Positions 6,891-14,610 of a stretch of DNA of 23,389 nt are shown here, piece after piece. Source of the DNA: a virus. Within the stretch, counting starts at the first letter, position 1. Every line of letters begins with the position of its first letter. The DNA lies in IMG/VR virus record IMGVR_UViG_3300044645_001769, positions 1 through 23,389 of that record. The stretch is one strand, 5' to 3'. The translations under genes and the position numbers were made by a program. Below the pieces are notes generated by a model. It was not told the origin of the DNA. It made no database searches and saw only the letters and a program-made list of their open reading frames with translations.

Positions 6891-8776
6891 TACCTAGCTC
6901 CGACCCACCCCTCCGCGGCGAGTGGGAAATCCGGAGCCCACTTAGGTGGCGTGGTCATGATGCTGACCACACGATCTAAGGCGGACTCGGCGTCTGCCTC
7001 CTCTGATAACAGGAGAATCTCGTCGTGAATAGTGTTGACCATTTCAAATCCGTTTTCCTCAAGCCGAAGCATGGCCTCGGTAAGCATATCTCTCGCAGTC
7101 GCCTGGACAGCCGACTGAAACATACTCGAACCAATAAGCTTGTTACGGCCCCACTTCCTGGTCAGGGTGTTCTGGTTGACCACGGTGACGCCGTCCCTCA
7201 TCTCGCCCCATGGGGTCAGCTGAGCCTCGACTTTGGGGCCCTGCCAGCAGATGATGCGCCCGCTCGGGAGCTTCATGAGAAGAGCTCCTTTCGTGAAATT
7301 AAAGAGAACGCGGCCTGACTTCACAGGCGTCTCCGGGACGCGCACCGCTGAGATCGCGGACCTCTCATAGTCGTACCACGCGGACTTCACCTTCTGGTAG
7401 GAGTCACGGTACGCGCGCACGGCCTGCTCGCTCTGCTCGGGCGTCATCTTCACACCCATCCCATCGGCGTACTCAATCAGCCCACGCGACCCCTGTCCGA
7501 ACATGCAACCCAGCACGGCGGACTTGGATACCTGGCGCATCTCAGAGGTGACCTCCTCGTATGGCACACGATAAAGACTACTCGACGCGAAGGTCTTGTA
7601 CTCGTCAAGACCCTGACGAAACATCTCTACCTTGTCATTTTGACCGGCTATCCATGACGCCACACGGTTCTCGATTGACGAGAAGTCAGCATCCAAGAAT
7701 GTACGGCCGGCGGGGGCTTTTATTACACTACGCACAAGGCTCGACAGCTCGTCCATAGTGCCACCGCGACCCTCCACCAGGACGCGCTCTATGGCCTCCA
7801 GGAGGCTCTCGTCCTTCAGGTGAGGCCTCGCTATGTTCTGCAGGTTAAGACCGCCCCTAGAGGCGAACCTGCCCGTGCTGGCGCCATGGTAGACCAGGGT
7901 GTTCCGTATCCTGCCACCGACCTGAACCTGTAGCATCTTCTCAAACTTCGCCACGCTCGTGAGCGACCCCTGACGTCTGAGCTCTAATACCCGACGGATT
8001 TTGTCGGGTATATTGTCGCGCTCTAAGAGCTTACGAACCGTCTCCGCTGTCAGGTCGTCCACCTTGATGTTCGCCTCCTCCAACCAGATCGCTATCTTGG
8101 CTGGCTGGTTCGCGGTGATCCCGCCCGTTAGCACGGTGATCTCCGAGGCTATCTTCGCCTTGTTAACCGCCACGGTGCCTATCGCGTTGTGTAGCTCGTT
8201 GACCTCCACCGGAACGCCGCGGTCGTTAATCTTCTGCGTCATCACCCACACTCGCTGCTCAGAGTTGGACATGTTCCGGCACCTCCTGAGCACCGCCATC
8301 TCGGTACGCACGTCCTGCTTGCAGTACTCGTACATCTGCGACAGCAGCACGGGGTCATAGCAGAACTCGCCGTTGCGCTGTGGCTTGGAGAGCTTCTGTA
8401 TCAGACGGTCGCCGGCGGCGTCCTTCTGCTGGGACAGGTTCAGCATCTGCGCGGCGTCCGCCAGGGACTGCGGCAGGTTGTTGGAGGCGGCCACGGCCAT
8501 GCTGTCCGTGAACTGCTCCCACTGGACTGGCACCTTGAGAACGTGGCGGAGGATGTTAACCTCGAACGCCGCGTTCCACGCTGAAAATTTGGTTGTCTCG
8601 TCAAGTAGCCAAGAGGGCGCGGGTGTCTCGCTTGGGATCCAGAGCTCGGGCTCCGCCCCACCGAACGAGTAGGCCATACAAATCACCTCGGTGCTCGGGT
8701 CCCTGGAGTACTTGTCCAGCCCAAGCTTGGGGAGGTCGGCCCGGCTACGGGTCTCAAAGTCAATTGACACGTTCAT
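6881..8776 (-). CDS. polA: Family A DNA polymerase with 3'-5' exonuclease
   Basis: Replicative phage polymerase of 631 aa. ATG at 8776 is chosen because AGGAGGT sits 5 nt upstream; a GTG 15 nt earlier would place the ribosome site inside the gene. Exonuclease motifs: D6-F-E8, WNAAFE (N68), and Y151CKQD155. Polymerase motif A is DADFSSIENR (catalytic D364), motif B is R414QVSK418SAVLGCMFGQG, and motif C is HDE (584-586). By aligning motif B with E. coli Pol I (K758...F762...Y766), position 762 is Leu (L422) and 766 is Phe (F426). No 5'-3' exonuclease domain is present, as usual for phage enzymes. It is last in the minus-strand operon and convergent with the virion genes. Confidence 0.97.
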   Translation of the reverse strand: MNVSIDFETRSRADLPKLGLDKYSRDPSTEVICMAYSFGGAEPELWIPSETPAPSWLLDETTKFSAWNAAFEVNILRHVLKVPVQWEQFTDSMAVAASNNLPQSLADAAQMLNLSQQKDAAGDRLIQKLSKPQRNGEFCYDPVLLSQMYEYCKQDVRTEMAVLRRCRNMSNSEQRVWVMTQKINDRGVPVEVNELHNAIGTVAVNKAKIASEITVLTGGITANQPAKIAIWLEEANIKVDDLTAETVRKLLERDNIPDKIRRVLELRRQGSLTSVAKFEKMLQVQVGGRIRNTLVYHGASTGRFASRGGLNLQNIARPHLKDESLLEAIERVLVEGRGGTMDELSSLVRSVIKAPAGRTFLDADFSSIENRVASWIAGQNDKVEMFRQGLDEYKTFASSSLYRVPYEEVTSEMRQVSKSAVLGCMFGQGSRGLIEYADGMGVKMTPEQSEQAVRAYRDSYQKVKSAWYDYERSAISAVRVPETPVKSGRVLFNFTKGALLMKLPSGRIICWQGPKVEAQLTPWGEMRDGVTVVNQNTLTRKWGRNKLIGSSMFQSAVQATARDMLTEAMLRLEENGFEMVNTIHDEILLLSEEADAESALDRVVSIMTTPPKWAPDFPLAAEGWVGARYRK

Positions 8777-8915
8777 CTTGTACCTCCTCACGGATTTTGA
8801 TACGGATCATGGCGATCGCGTGCTCGATGCCGTGTATGAACGGCGGAGGCGCGTTGTTTTTGAACGCGTTAGATTTTTCTTGGGTTAATAATGCGAGAAC
8901 TTCTTGGACTGTCAT
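8760..8915 (-). CDS. Small hypothetical protein (51 aa)
   Basis: It begins at ATG 8915, preceded by AGGAG with a 5-nt spacer (CGTTT); an in-frame extension upstream lacks such a site. The protein starts MTVQEVLALL, is amphipathic helical, and has a central PPPFIHGIEHAIAMI stretch. There is no recognisable domain. Its 3' end overlaps the DNA polymerase start by 17 nt and contains that gene's ribosome site, implying coupled translation. Real-gene status rests on the good ribosome site and operon position. Confidence 0.55.
   Translation of the reverse strand: MTVQEVLALLTQEKSNAFKNNAPPPFIHGIEHAIAMIRIKIREEVQDERVN
8782..8788 (-). promoter_or_regulatory. Ribosome binding site fixing the polymerase start
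   Basis: Read on the minus strand, AGGAGGT lies 5 nt before the ATG at 8776. It rules out the upstream in-frame GTG at 8791. It also lies within the 3' end of the preceding 51-aa gene, so the two genes overlap by 17 nt. Confidence 0.8.
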
Positions 8916-8953
8916 AAACGCTCCTAAGGCGGGCCGACGCATCGGCGGTTGAA

Positions 8954-8959
8954 ATTATA
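8954..8959 (-). promoter_or_regulatory. Possible -10 box (TATAAT)
   Basis: The segment 8916-9081 is the longest stretch without a convincing gene (166 nt). Read on the minus strand it contains TATAAT just after a T-run, about 40 nt upstream of the 51-aa gene that precedes the polymerase. No good TTGACA-like -35 box is found at the right distance, so this is only a weak host-type promoter candidate. Confidence 0.25.
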
Positions 8960-9081
8960 AAAAAAGGGGGCCAGATTTTGTGGCTACTGCACGCGGTTAT
9001 GAAGGCAGGAAAATACGCCGCTTGCCACATCCTCTCGAGGCCTGCCTAGCACCCCCAAGCACTACACCAAGGAACAACAAA

Positions 9082-9261
9082 CTACTTCTTCGGTAAGTTA
9101 ATCTCCTTACCAAGAGACACACCAACAAACACAACTGCCAAGGAAACTATTGTCATCAATATTTTGATGATACCGGGTAACAGCACCAACCACCAGGACC
9201 AGTCAACATATCCCAACAGTTTAGCCGTAACGAATATAAGTGTCAAACCAGTTAATAACAT
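9082..9261 (-). CDS. Small two-helix membrane protein, 'transmembrane Fragile-X-F'-like (59 aa)
   Basis: ATG at 9261 is preceded by AGGAGG (9268-9273) with a 6-nt spacer. The 59-residue product has an N-terminal hydrophobic helix with TLIFVTAKLLGYVDWSWWLV and a second hydrophobic helix, IIKILMTIVSLAVVFVGVSL, ending in a Lys-rich tail. The LTLIF..LKL.G..DWSWWWVL pattern is one I know from small phage proteins annotated 'transmembrane Fragile-X-F protein', whose role is unknown. It lies between RNR and the polymerase block. A holin-like role cannot be excluded but nothing specific supports it. Confidence 0.75.
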   Translation of the reverse strand: MLLTGLTLIFVTAKLLGYVDWSWWLVLLPGIIKILMTIVSLAVVFVGVSLGKEINLPKK

Positions 9262-9336
9262 TTACTGCCTCCTATTTTTTCCACTTCCAGGCTAAGTTCC
9301 AATTCCACAAATTTAACGGTGGGCACTTCCAAACGC

Positions 9337-11211
9337 TTAGATCTCGCATGAGCCAGCGACGCACGCCAACATTTGTGCGCCCTCCACGTTATCTGTCTGC
9401 TCCTTAAACAACGTCCAGTCTATCTTCGGAACCCGAGCCTTCAGCTCATTGTACTGCTCCTCCGTGCACTCCTCGTACGGAGCCTGGCGGTACGTGCCAC
9501 CATCGTACGGCAAAAAGCTCACGCCGGAGATCTCGTCGAAGTGATCCCACACCCACGCGCCAACCGAGGGCCAATCCTTCTCCTCGACAGAGATTGTAAC
9601 AGACGGCTTGTGCTCACACCAGTGGCGCTGGTAGGCCAGCCAGAGCTCCAGGTGGGATATGGCCGAGACATCGTCCCGGACTAGCCCGGCCGGAGCTTTT
9701 TGAGGAAAGCTGAACACAACCGTCTGAGTCGGCTTGTAGACGCAGTCCTCTGCGGGTACACCCTGGCTGACGAGGAAAGCGCTAAGAGGATCCTTCTTAT
9801 CTCCTCTGACTCGGCGGATGTAATACCGGGAGTGTCTCGGGTGAATTCCAGAAGCTGAATCAACGAGCTGTGATACTGTTCCCGATGGCTTAACACAAGT
9901 AATAGCCGCGCTCTTAGCGACTCCGAGTGTATTAGCCCAGAGTTCATTGACTGCTCGTGAGTGCTCCCTGAGTTGTGCGAGGTTTCCTGCGAGAACTTCA
10001 TCATTTGTGCACATCTCCGTGTTGTCGTAGATACCGGTTAGCGACACTCCGAGCAGTCTCTCCTCCTCGGTGTTGCGCTGCCACAGCTTTCGCAGATACG
10101 GAAACTTTGTAAAGGTGGACTGAATTGTTCCCAGTATCGTCGCCACCTCAACCTTATCCTTAAGAGTCTCCAGCGTATCGTCATGTCTTACCACCACCTC
10201 GGTAAGGTTACAAAACTGGTAGGGTCGCAGAATAATTTCGGAGCAAGGATTTGTACCGAAATCAAAATTAGGATCGCGATGGCTATACTTGGCAACAGTT
10301 TTCTTAGCAGCTTCACGATTAAATATCCCACGCTCCCCAGAATGAGAATTGTAAAGACTAAGCCACTCTTCCATAAACTTACCCACAGTTGGGGTCTCAT
10401 TATAAACAGCAGAGTTGTTAGCAAGTGCCCGATGCGGCGCAGTTTCCCACCAAGGTCCAGATTTCGCATGTCGAATCCTTTCGTCGTCCAGGTCGGACAG
10501 AGAGATCATAGCCGAGCGGCGAACGCCACCCACGACCACAACCTCGCCAATCTTGCACATCAGATCATGGCACTCCAGGGTGTTTAGCTTTCGTCCTTTG
10601 GCGTGCTTGAAGGTGTTAACCGCGAACGAGAATAGGTCCACGAGGGGTCCTGGTCCGCTAGCTCTGCCGCCGAAGGTTTTGAGTCTGGCGCCGGCTGGTC
10701 GGATCTTGCTGACGTCCCACTTAGGTACTTCGCCAGCGTATAGATGCGCGATGAGGAGTCGGAGGGCTTTTGCCCATCCTTCTTTTGAGTCGTGGACAGC
10801 GATAACATGTTCGCTTTCAAAAAGCTGCTCCGGCACGTCGGGCAGCTGAGAAGTGTATTTAGATTCAACGCTGAACCCGACGCCAGTACCGCAGAGCAGG
10901 ATGAACATAGCTTCATCGAAAGACTTCGGGTCGTCGACGGGGAGATACGAACAATTGTAGATACAGGTGTTATCACGGTCTGCGCTCCTTCCGGCTGTCA
11001 TCATGGCGCGCATCGAGGGCATGACCTTCATGTCGTAGATTGCCTTGTAGATACGGTCCTTGAGTTCTGTGTTGTCTTTAATCGCCGGCGTGCGTGAGAA
11101 GACGTAGTCGACGTATCTCCATACGGTCTCGCTCCACTGCTCGCGGCGGCCCTTGTCGTCAATAAAACGCGCGTAACGGCTGGCTGCAATATATTCTTGG
11201 TATTGATCCAT
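9337..11211 (-). CDS. Adenosylcobalamin-dependent (class II) ribonucleotide reductase, monomeric
   Basis: Reduces ribonucleotides to deoxyribonucleotides with B12 as radical source, feeding phage DNA synthesis independently of oxygen. At 624 aa it is shorter than the Lactobacillus leichmannii RTPR (739 aa). Key residues fit the monomeric class II pattern: C87 in NNCSYLP-like context, the thiyl-radical Cys C323 with E325 in NPCSEI, C334 in FCNL (the same 11-residue spacing as C408/C419 of RTPR), and a C-terminal redox pair C617/C622 in ACVAGSCEI. VVGGVRRSAMISLSD and CVKPSGTVSQL are also conserved RNR blocks. It is preceded by an intrinsic terminator, so it may be transcribed separately or by readthrough. 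Whether it uses NDP or NTP is not decided here, though similarity in layout favours the triphosphate enzyme. Confidence 0.93.
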   Translation of the reverse strand: MDQYQEYIAASRYARFIDDKGRREQWSETVWRYVDYVFSRTPAIKDNTELKDRIYKAIYDMKVMPSMRAMMTAGRSADRDNTCIYNCSYLPVDDPKSFDEAMFILLCGTGVGFSVESKYTSQLPDVPEQLFESEHVIAVHDSKEGWAKALRLLIAHLYAGEVPKWDVSKIRPAGARLKTFGGRASGPGPLVDLFSFAVNTFKHAKGRKLNTLECHDLMCKIGEVVVVGGVRRSAMISLSDLDDERIRHAKSGPWWETAPHRALANNSAVYNETPTVGKFMEEWLSLYNSHSGERGIFNREAAKKTVAKYSHRDPNFDFGTNPCSEIILRPYQFCNLTEVVVRHDDTLETLKDKVEVATILGTIQSTFTKFPYLRKLWQRNTEEERLLGVSLTGIYDNTEMCTNDEVLAGNLAQLREHSRAVNELWANTLGVAKSAAITCVKPSGTVSQLVDSASGIHPRHSRYYIRRVRGDKKDPLSAFLVSQGVPAEDCVYKPTQTVVFSFPQKAPAGLVRDDVSAISHLELWLAYQRHWCEHKPSVTISVEEKDWPSVGAWVWDHFDEISGVSFLPYDGGTYRQAPYEECTEEQYNELKARVPKIDWTLFKEQTDNVEGAQMLACVAGSCEI

Positions 11212-11235
11212 GGTTCTTTTCTTGGTGTGTTAGGG

Positions 11236-11264
11236 AAAAACTGCCGGCGGTACTCTGCCGGCAG
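11236..11264 (-). terminator. Rho-independent terminator upstream of the RNR gene
   Basis: On the minus strand, CTGCCGGC and GCCGGCAG form an 8-bp perfect GC-rich stem around AGAGTACC, followed directly by TTTTT. It sits after the stop of the 119-aa gene (11280) and before the RNR start (11211), and would end or attenuate transcripts arriving from the DUF2815 region. Confidence 0.8.
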
Positions 11265-11279
11265 CCGGTGCAAAACAAC

Positions 11280-11639
11280 TTACTTTACTGCGCTCTTCTT
11301 TTTCTTTGTGGCCTTCATAACCGGGGCCTTAGCTACTGCGGCCTGGGCGTTATCGAACCACTTGAATACGGGGTTGACCTCTTCTGGCGACACCGGCAGC
11401 GTGATTGCCTTTTGCAAGAACTCCATGCTCTTCTCCAAACCCTCGAGCATGAACTGCATCTGCTTCATAACCTCCTTCGCGTTGTGCTCGCTCGCGTAGT
11501 AGGTTACCTTGTTCTCGCCGTCACCGAAAGCCAGGTTAACATAAAAATCATCACCCTGTGACGCGCGGGCTTTCACGGCGACAAACGACTGGTCGGTCGG
11601 AAAGAACTTTGAAAAGTCTAAGCTAACTGCTTTTGACAT
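11280..11639 (-). CDS. Hypothetical protein downstream of the ssDNA-binding protein (119 aa)
   Basis: ATG at 11639 is preceded by AGGAG about 7 nt away. The N-terminal half looks like a small beta-rich domain (SFVAVKARASQGDDFYVNLAF); the middle is a helix with Met-rich character (KEVMKQMQFMLEGLEKSMEF); the C-terminus is Lys-rich (MKATKKKKSAVK), which suggests nucleic-acid or acidic-partner binding. I do not recognise the family. Position directly after DUF2815 and before a terminator suggests a DNA-metabolism accessory. Confidence 0.7.
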   Translation of the reverse strand: MSKAVSLDFSKFFPTDQSFVAVKARASQGDDFYVNLAFGDGENKVTYYASEHNAKEVMKQMQFMLEGLEKSMEFLQKAITLPVSPEEVNPVFKWFDNAQAAVAKAPVMKATKKKKSAVK

Positions 11640-11683
11640 ATTAAACTCCTATTTAATTTACTGTTGCTGTGTTAACGAAGTCT

Positions 11684-12199
11684 TTAGTTAGCAAAGTCTT
11701 CGGCGGCGGTTGCTGACCCACCAAGTTTATCGCCATCTTTGAGCTTTTGCACGTTGTTTAATCCACAGCCAATACCCTTGGATCCACTGGTGTTGTACGC
11801 AAAGAAGCTGATCGACGCACGTCCGTAGCAGCCGGAGTAGAACTCCGAACGGTCCAGGATTGGGTTTAGATCGGCGTCAACAACCCCCGGCTTTTGCTGG
11901 CTGTTAGCGTTGATAAAGTACATGCCCTTGTACGCGGGGTCGTCTGGCTTCTCAGCGTCACCATCACGAAGACCTCCCTTGAGCACCGCGGGGATCTTAC
12001 CGCCCCAAATCTCTTTGTTGTCTTCCTTGGATTTCGAAACGGCGTTGTTGATTTTGTCAACGTTTTCTTTGTCCGTCTTGGGTATAAGCAAAGAAATTGA
12101 GAACTTGGGAGTGGCTCCCTCTTGCATTGCTTTTGCCTCAAAGACCGACTCGTACGAAAAACGAACTGGTCCAACTACTACTTTTACTGACTTTGCCAT
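11684..12199 (-). CDS. DUF2815-family ssDNA-binding protein (T7 gp2.5-like)
   Basis: 171 aa, ATG at 12199 with AAGGAG 6 nt upstream. The pattern GPVRFSYESVFEAKAM...KFSISLLIPKTDKENVDKI...KEIWGG, then a mid-protein YINAN-like strand (MYFINANS), LNPILDRSEFYSGCYGRASI and FFAYNTSGSKGIGCGLNNVQ is typical of DUF2815, an OB-fold family related to phage gp2.5 single-strand binding proteins. The C-terminal tail (GGSATAAEDFAN) is acidic and ends with an aromatic residue near the terminus, as in gp2.5, where the tail contacts the polymerase and helicase. The neighbouring DUF2800 nuclease is a usual partner. Confidence 0.88.
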   Translation of the reverse strand: MAKSVKVVVGPVRFSYESVFEAKAMQEGATPKFSISLLIPKTDKENVDKINNAVSKSKEDNKEIWGGKIPAVLKGGLRDGDAEKPDDPAYKGMYFINANSQQKPGVVDADLNPILDRSEFYSGCYGRASISFFAYNTSGSKGIGCGLNNVQKLKDGDKLGGSATAAEDFAN

Positions 12200-12262
12200 A
12201 CTAGGCTCCTTGTTTAGCGTAATGACCCTGAAATCCGGCGGGTCCGTGCCGGTACTGCAATT

Positions 12263-12430
12263 CTACTCTGATTTATCGCCAACCTCAAACGAGTCAATTA
12301 TGAGGCCAACCTGGCCGATGGTGTACCCTATAAACGCCACCATCATGCCAATACGACGCACCTTAAAGTACGAGAGCGTGGTAAATATGTACATCAAACC
12401 AACCAGGCTCAAGAAGATGTGGGGGCTCAT
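12263..12430 (-). CDS. Small two-helix membrane protein (55 aa)
   Basis: ATG at 12430 overlaps the TGA of the preceding gene as ATGA. The 55-residue product has two hydrophobic segments, IFLSLVGLMYIFTTLSYF and MMVAFIGYTIGQVGLII, joined by a positively charged KVRR turn, with an acidic C-terminus. By the positive-inside rule the loop would be cytoplasmic and both termini outside. No family is recognised. Coupled start, sensible hydrophobic profile and perfect use of otherwise empty space support a real gene. A role in the membrane during infection is possible but unproven. Confidence 0.65.
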   Translation of the reverse strand: MSPHIFLSLVGLMYIFTTLSYFKVRRIGMMVAFIGYTIGQVGLIIDSFEVGDKSE

Positions 12431-12702
12431 TCTAGCACCAAGTCGTCAATGAACACGGGGGTGTTCTCGCCAACGTAAGCGCCCAGGATGTTGAACTGAT
12501 AGTGCTCCATCGCCTCGTCAGGGGTCATCCTGTCGTGCTTGATTAGAATCTCAATAATTCTGGGCTCGCTGTACGCGACGGCCATCATGCCGAGGGCGTT
12601 TGTTGCTACCCCTATGATGGCCTCGTCGAAGTACTCCTGGTCCATGAACAGCAGCTCCTCGCCGCCCACGTAGTTGTCTGCGATTTGTTGTCTCTTTTTC
12701 AA
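12427..12702 (-). CDS. Conserved hypothetical phage protein (72-91 aa)
   Basis: The longest reading starts at a TTG (12702) that overlaps the previous stop as TTGA. An alternative ATG at 12645, with GAGGAG 9 nt upstream, gives 72 aa beginning MDQEYFDEAI. I recognise the core DEAIIGVATNALG...MTPDEAMEHYQFNILGAYVG...TPVFIDD as a widespread small phage protein of unknown function. The 19 extra codons use the local GC-rich style, so the longer form is possible. It sits in a chain of overlapping genes between DUF2800 and DUF2815. Confidence 0.7.
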   Translation of the reverse strand: MKKRQQIADNYVGGEELLFMDQEYFDEAIIGVATNALGMMAVAYSEPRIIEILIKHDRMTPDEAMEHYQFNILGAYVGENTPVFIDDLVLE

Positions 12703-12992
12703 ATTCTTTCCAGCATCTTAAGTTGATAAATACACTCTGTGGTGGCTATAGAATAATTTTCGTAAGTTTTTTTCACTTGATAATTATCGGCTTCTTCAAG
12801 AAAAAAATCAAACTTTGTCTTAAGTTTTTCTAAAACTTTTATAGCTTCCTCAAGTTTTTTATCTTCACCGTACTCAAACAAATGCTCCCCAAATGAGGTA
12901 AGTTCTTCTTCTGTGAAATCTTCTGTTTTGTTTGTATTTTCAAAACCAAGGTAATCTTTTAGTGCGCTTGCTACTATTTGTTGCTTTTTCAT
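12699..12992 (-). CDS. AT-rich hypothetical protein (97 aa)
   Basis: ATG at 12992 overlaps the DUF2800 stop as ATGA. The product is highly charged and almost all helical, with Glu/Lys/Leu-rich heptad-like stretches (KKLEEAIKVLEKLKTKFDFF), and has no recognised domain. The gene is clearly AT-richer than both neighbours, using ttt, aaa and gaa codons heavily, a sign of recent acquisition. Function unknown. Confidence 0.65.
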   Translation of the reverse strand: MKKQQIVASALKDYLGFENTNKTEDFTEEELTSFGEHLFEYGEDKKLEEAIKVLEKLKTKFDFFLEEADNYQVKKTYENYSIATTECIYQLKMLERI

Positions 12993-14122
12993 TTAAAATC
13001 CTCCGCGGCGTCGTTCTCATCTTTAACAAGCTTGGGCGAACCCTCTGGCTTTATTACTAGCACCGACAACAGGTCCGACACGTAACCCTTCTTCCCGAGC
13101 TTCTCCAGCTTCGCGATCGACTTTAACGAGGCCGGTTCCATAATCTCCTCCTCTTTGAAACCTTTGTCAAGCAATATCGTAGCCGCCAGGGGCTCGTCGG
13201 TTATGCGTCGGTGAGTCTTTGTGGTGACGAGCTTGTAACCCTTGGGGGACAGGCCCTTGTTTATTGCCCGTTCGGTAAAGAAAGCCTCAAGATCGCTAAC
13301 ATACGACTTCAAATGCCCCGATCGGGAAAATGCTAACTCGATCTCTTCGTCGCTCAGGAGCGCCGGCTCTCTGAACTCTAGCGCGGCGATCTCGTTAACA
13401 AAGTCTGACCTGGCTCGGCACGTTGCCTTCGCCCGGCAGAACTGGCAGTGATCTCCTGCTACGAACTCGCCCGAGCCCGCCCAGGCCTTTTTGGCTTTTG
13501 GCTTGACGAAGTAGTTCGCCCAGTCGATGAGCTTCGCGATCGAGGTGCCGTCGCTTGTGATGCTGTCGAGGCGGGGCTGGACGATGGTGTACTCGACTTC
13601 TTTGATGTCCGGGTAGTCTTCTTTGAACTTGCTCCAGGCGCCGAGCGCGTAGAGCCTGAGCTGCGAGTTGTCCTTGGCTTCGACGGGGATGCCTTTGCCG
13701 AACTTGAGGTCGATGACTCTAACCTTGTGCTTCGACAGTACCACGACATCAGCAGTACCAAATCCGTCAGGAGCCCAGTCAGAATAATCCACACGTTGTT
13801 CAAATAGAGGAGTGTCCCCCTCACCAATTTGGCTGCGTACATATAGCACATAGTTATCGACATACTCTTCAAACTCCTCGTTGTAGTAGGGGGTGGCCTT
13901 GATGATTTCGGATTCTCTCTTGAACTCCTCAAATCCGATCTGGCCGTAGTGGTGGCGAAGCTTCACCTCGGCCAGCGTGTGCGCCATGGTGCCCTCCTGG
14001 CTATAGTCAAAGCTGCCAGCGGATCGTTTTATTTCTGGGAGTGTGGCCTCGAGACGGGCCGAGGGGGTACATGTTAGCCAACGTTTTGATGCGGAGGCTG
14101 ATAGAACGGCGTGAGCGGTCAT
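12989..14122 (-). CDS. DUF2800 family PD-(D/E)XK nuclease with four-Cys (Fe-S type) cluster
   Basis: 377 aa, ATG at 14122 with an AGGAAA-like site. DUF2800 proteins are RecB/Cas4-like nucleases of phages. The active-site series is visible: E43/H48-type N-terminal helix (SQEGTMAHTLAE), D125 in GTADVVVL, D138-L-K140 in VIDLKFGKG, and Q154/Y158 in NSQLRLYALG. C18 plus C226-x2-C229-x5-C235 match the AddB-type iron-sulphur spacing. It is likely to trim DNA ends during recombination or replication together with the ssDNA-binding protein two small genes downstream. An intrinsic terminator lies just upstream, so the gene probably has its own promoter or relies on readthrough. Confidence 0.9.
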   Translation of the reverse strand: MTAHAVLSASASKRWLTCTPSARLEATLPEIKRSAGSFDYSQEGTMAHTLAEVKLRHHYGQIGFEEFKRESEIIKATPYYNEEFEEYVDNYVLYVRSQIGEGDTPLFEQRVDYSDWAPDGFGTADVVVLSKHKVRVIDLKFGKGIPVEAKDNSQLRLYALGAWSKFKEDYPDIKEVEYTIVQPRLDSITSDGTSIAKLIDWANYFVKPKAKKAWAGSGEFVAGDHCQFCRAKATCRARSDFVNEIAALEFREPALLSDEEIELAFSRSGHLKSYVSDLEAFFTERAINKGLSPKGYKLVTTKTHRRITDEPLAATILLDKGFKEEEIMEPASLKSIAKLEKLGKKGYVSDLLSVLVIKPEGSPKLVKDENDAAEDFK

Positions 14123-14164
14123 GTCGGTTTTCCTGTTTAGCGGTTAAGTTGTACTACTACTAAT

Positions 14165-14197
14165 ACAAAACGGGACAGCTTTTTGGGCTGTCCCGTT
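14165..14197 (-). terminator. Rho-independent terminator after the small terminase gene
   Basis: aacgggacagc (14169-14179) and gctgtcccgtt (14187-14197) form a perfect 11-bp stem with a 7-nt loop. Read on the minus strand, the stem is followed by TTTTGTATT. It lies between the stop of the 129-aa gene (14221) and the DUF2800 start (14122), dividing the minus-strand block into transcription units. Confidence 0.8.
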
Positions 14198-14220
14198 CAG
14201 TAGTTGACTAATTTATTGGG

Positions 14221-14610
14221 TTATTGTTTTGCTGTTTTTAGCTGGGAGATCAGATCATTAACCGCGCCGGTGAAGTCCACGACCACGTCCGCCTTGACCT
14301 CGAGCTTCTGGTCTCTAGTCTCCTTGTAGTCCGTTGGGAATTGACCGCGCAGGGCGATCTCCGCGATCCTGGAGTTGAACGCCTTGTTCCCTACGTTAGC
14401 CAGTAGCTCGCGCTCCCAGTACGCCTGGGAGTGCACCAGCGCAACGCCTAGCGCGTCCGCGAACTCTGGGTACTTCTTCTTCCAGTTCTCGGCCACGTCC
14501 TTGCTGATGCCGAGCTCGGACCACATCATCTTCTGCGACGCGCCCTGCTTGCCCATCTCGACTAGCGTCTCGCACATCTCGGGCTTGAAGGTAAACTTTT
14601 GCTTTGCCAT
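14221..14610 (-). CDS. Probable terminase small subunit (HTH DNA-recognition protein)
   Basis: 129 aa. N-terminal helix-turn-helix-like region: FKPEMCETLVEMGKQGASQK, then MWSELGISKDVAENWKKKYP, followed by EFADALGVALVHSQAYWERE and FNSRIAEIALRGQFPTDYKE. The order 'helix - GKS/GAS - helix - W.KK.PEF.DA...A...S.AYWE' is what small terminase subunits and related DNA-packaging proteins show, where the protein recognises the packaging site. ATG overlaps the previous gene's stop as TAATG, and no clear ribosome site is present, so translation is probably coupled. The large subunit is outside this window. A generic HTH regulator is the alternative. Confidence 0.6.
   Translation of the reverse strand: MAKQKFTFKPEMCETLVEMGKQGASQKMMWSELGISKDVAENWKKKYPEFADALGVALVHSQAYWERELLANVGNKAFNSRIAEIALRGQFPTDYKETRDQKLEVKADVVVDFTGAVNDLISQLKTAKQ

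Noticed and set aside
8760-8791. GTG start at 8791 for the DNA polymerase (MRRYKMNV...)
   Set aside because: The codons after GTG are themselves the AGGAGGT ribosome site of the ATG at 8776; homologous polymerases start close to the DFET motif.
8933-8946. Small palindrome gccga...tcggc near the 51-aa gene
   Set aside because: A 5-bp stem with a 4-nt loop and no U-run; could occur by chance in GC-rich DNA.
8917-9031. Possible 53-aa minus-strand reading frame starting at an ATG near 9030
   Set aside because: It lacks a properly spaced ribosome site, overlaps the better supported 51-aa gene in another frame, and has no protein-like pattern.
12237-12254. Hairpin ccggc...gccgg upstream of DUF2815 as a terminator
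   Set aside because: Only a 5-bp stem and no U-run on the minus strand; not enough to call.
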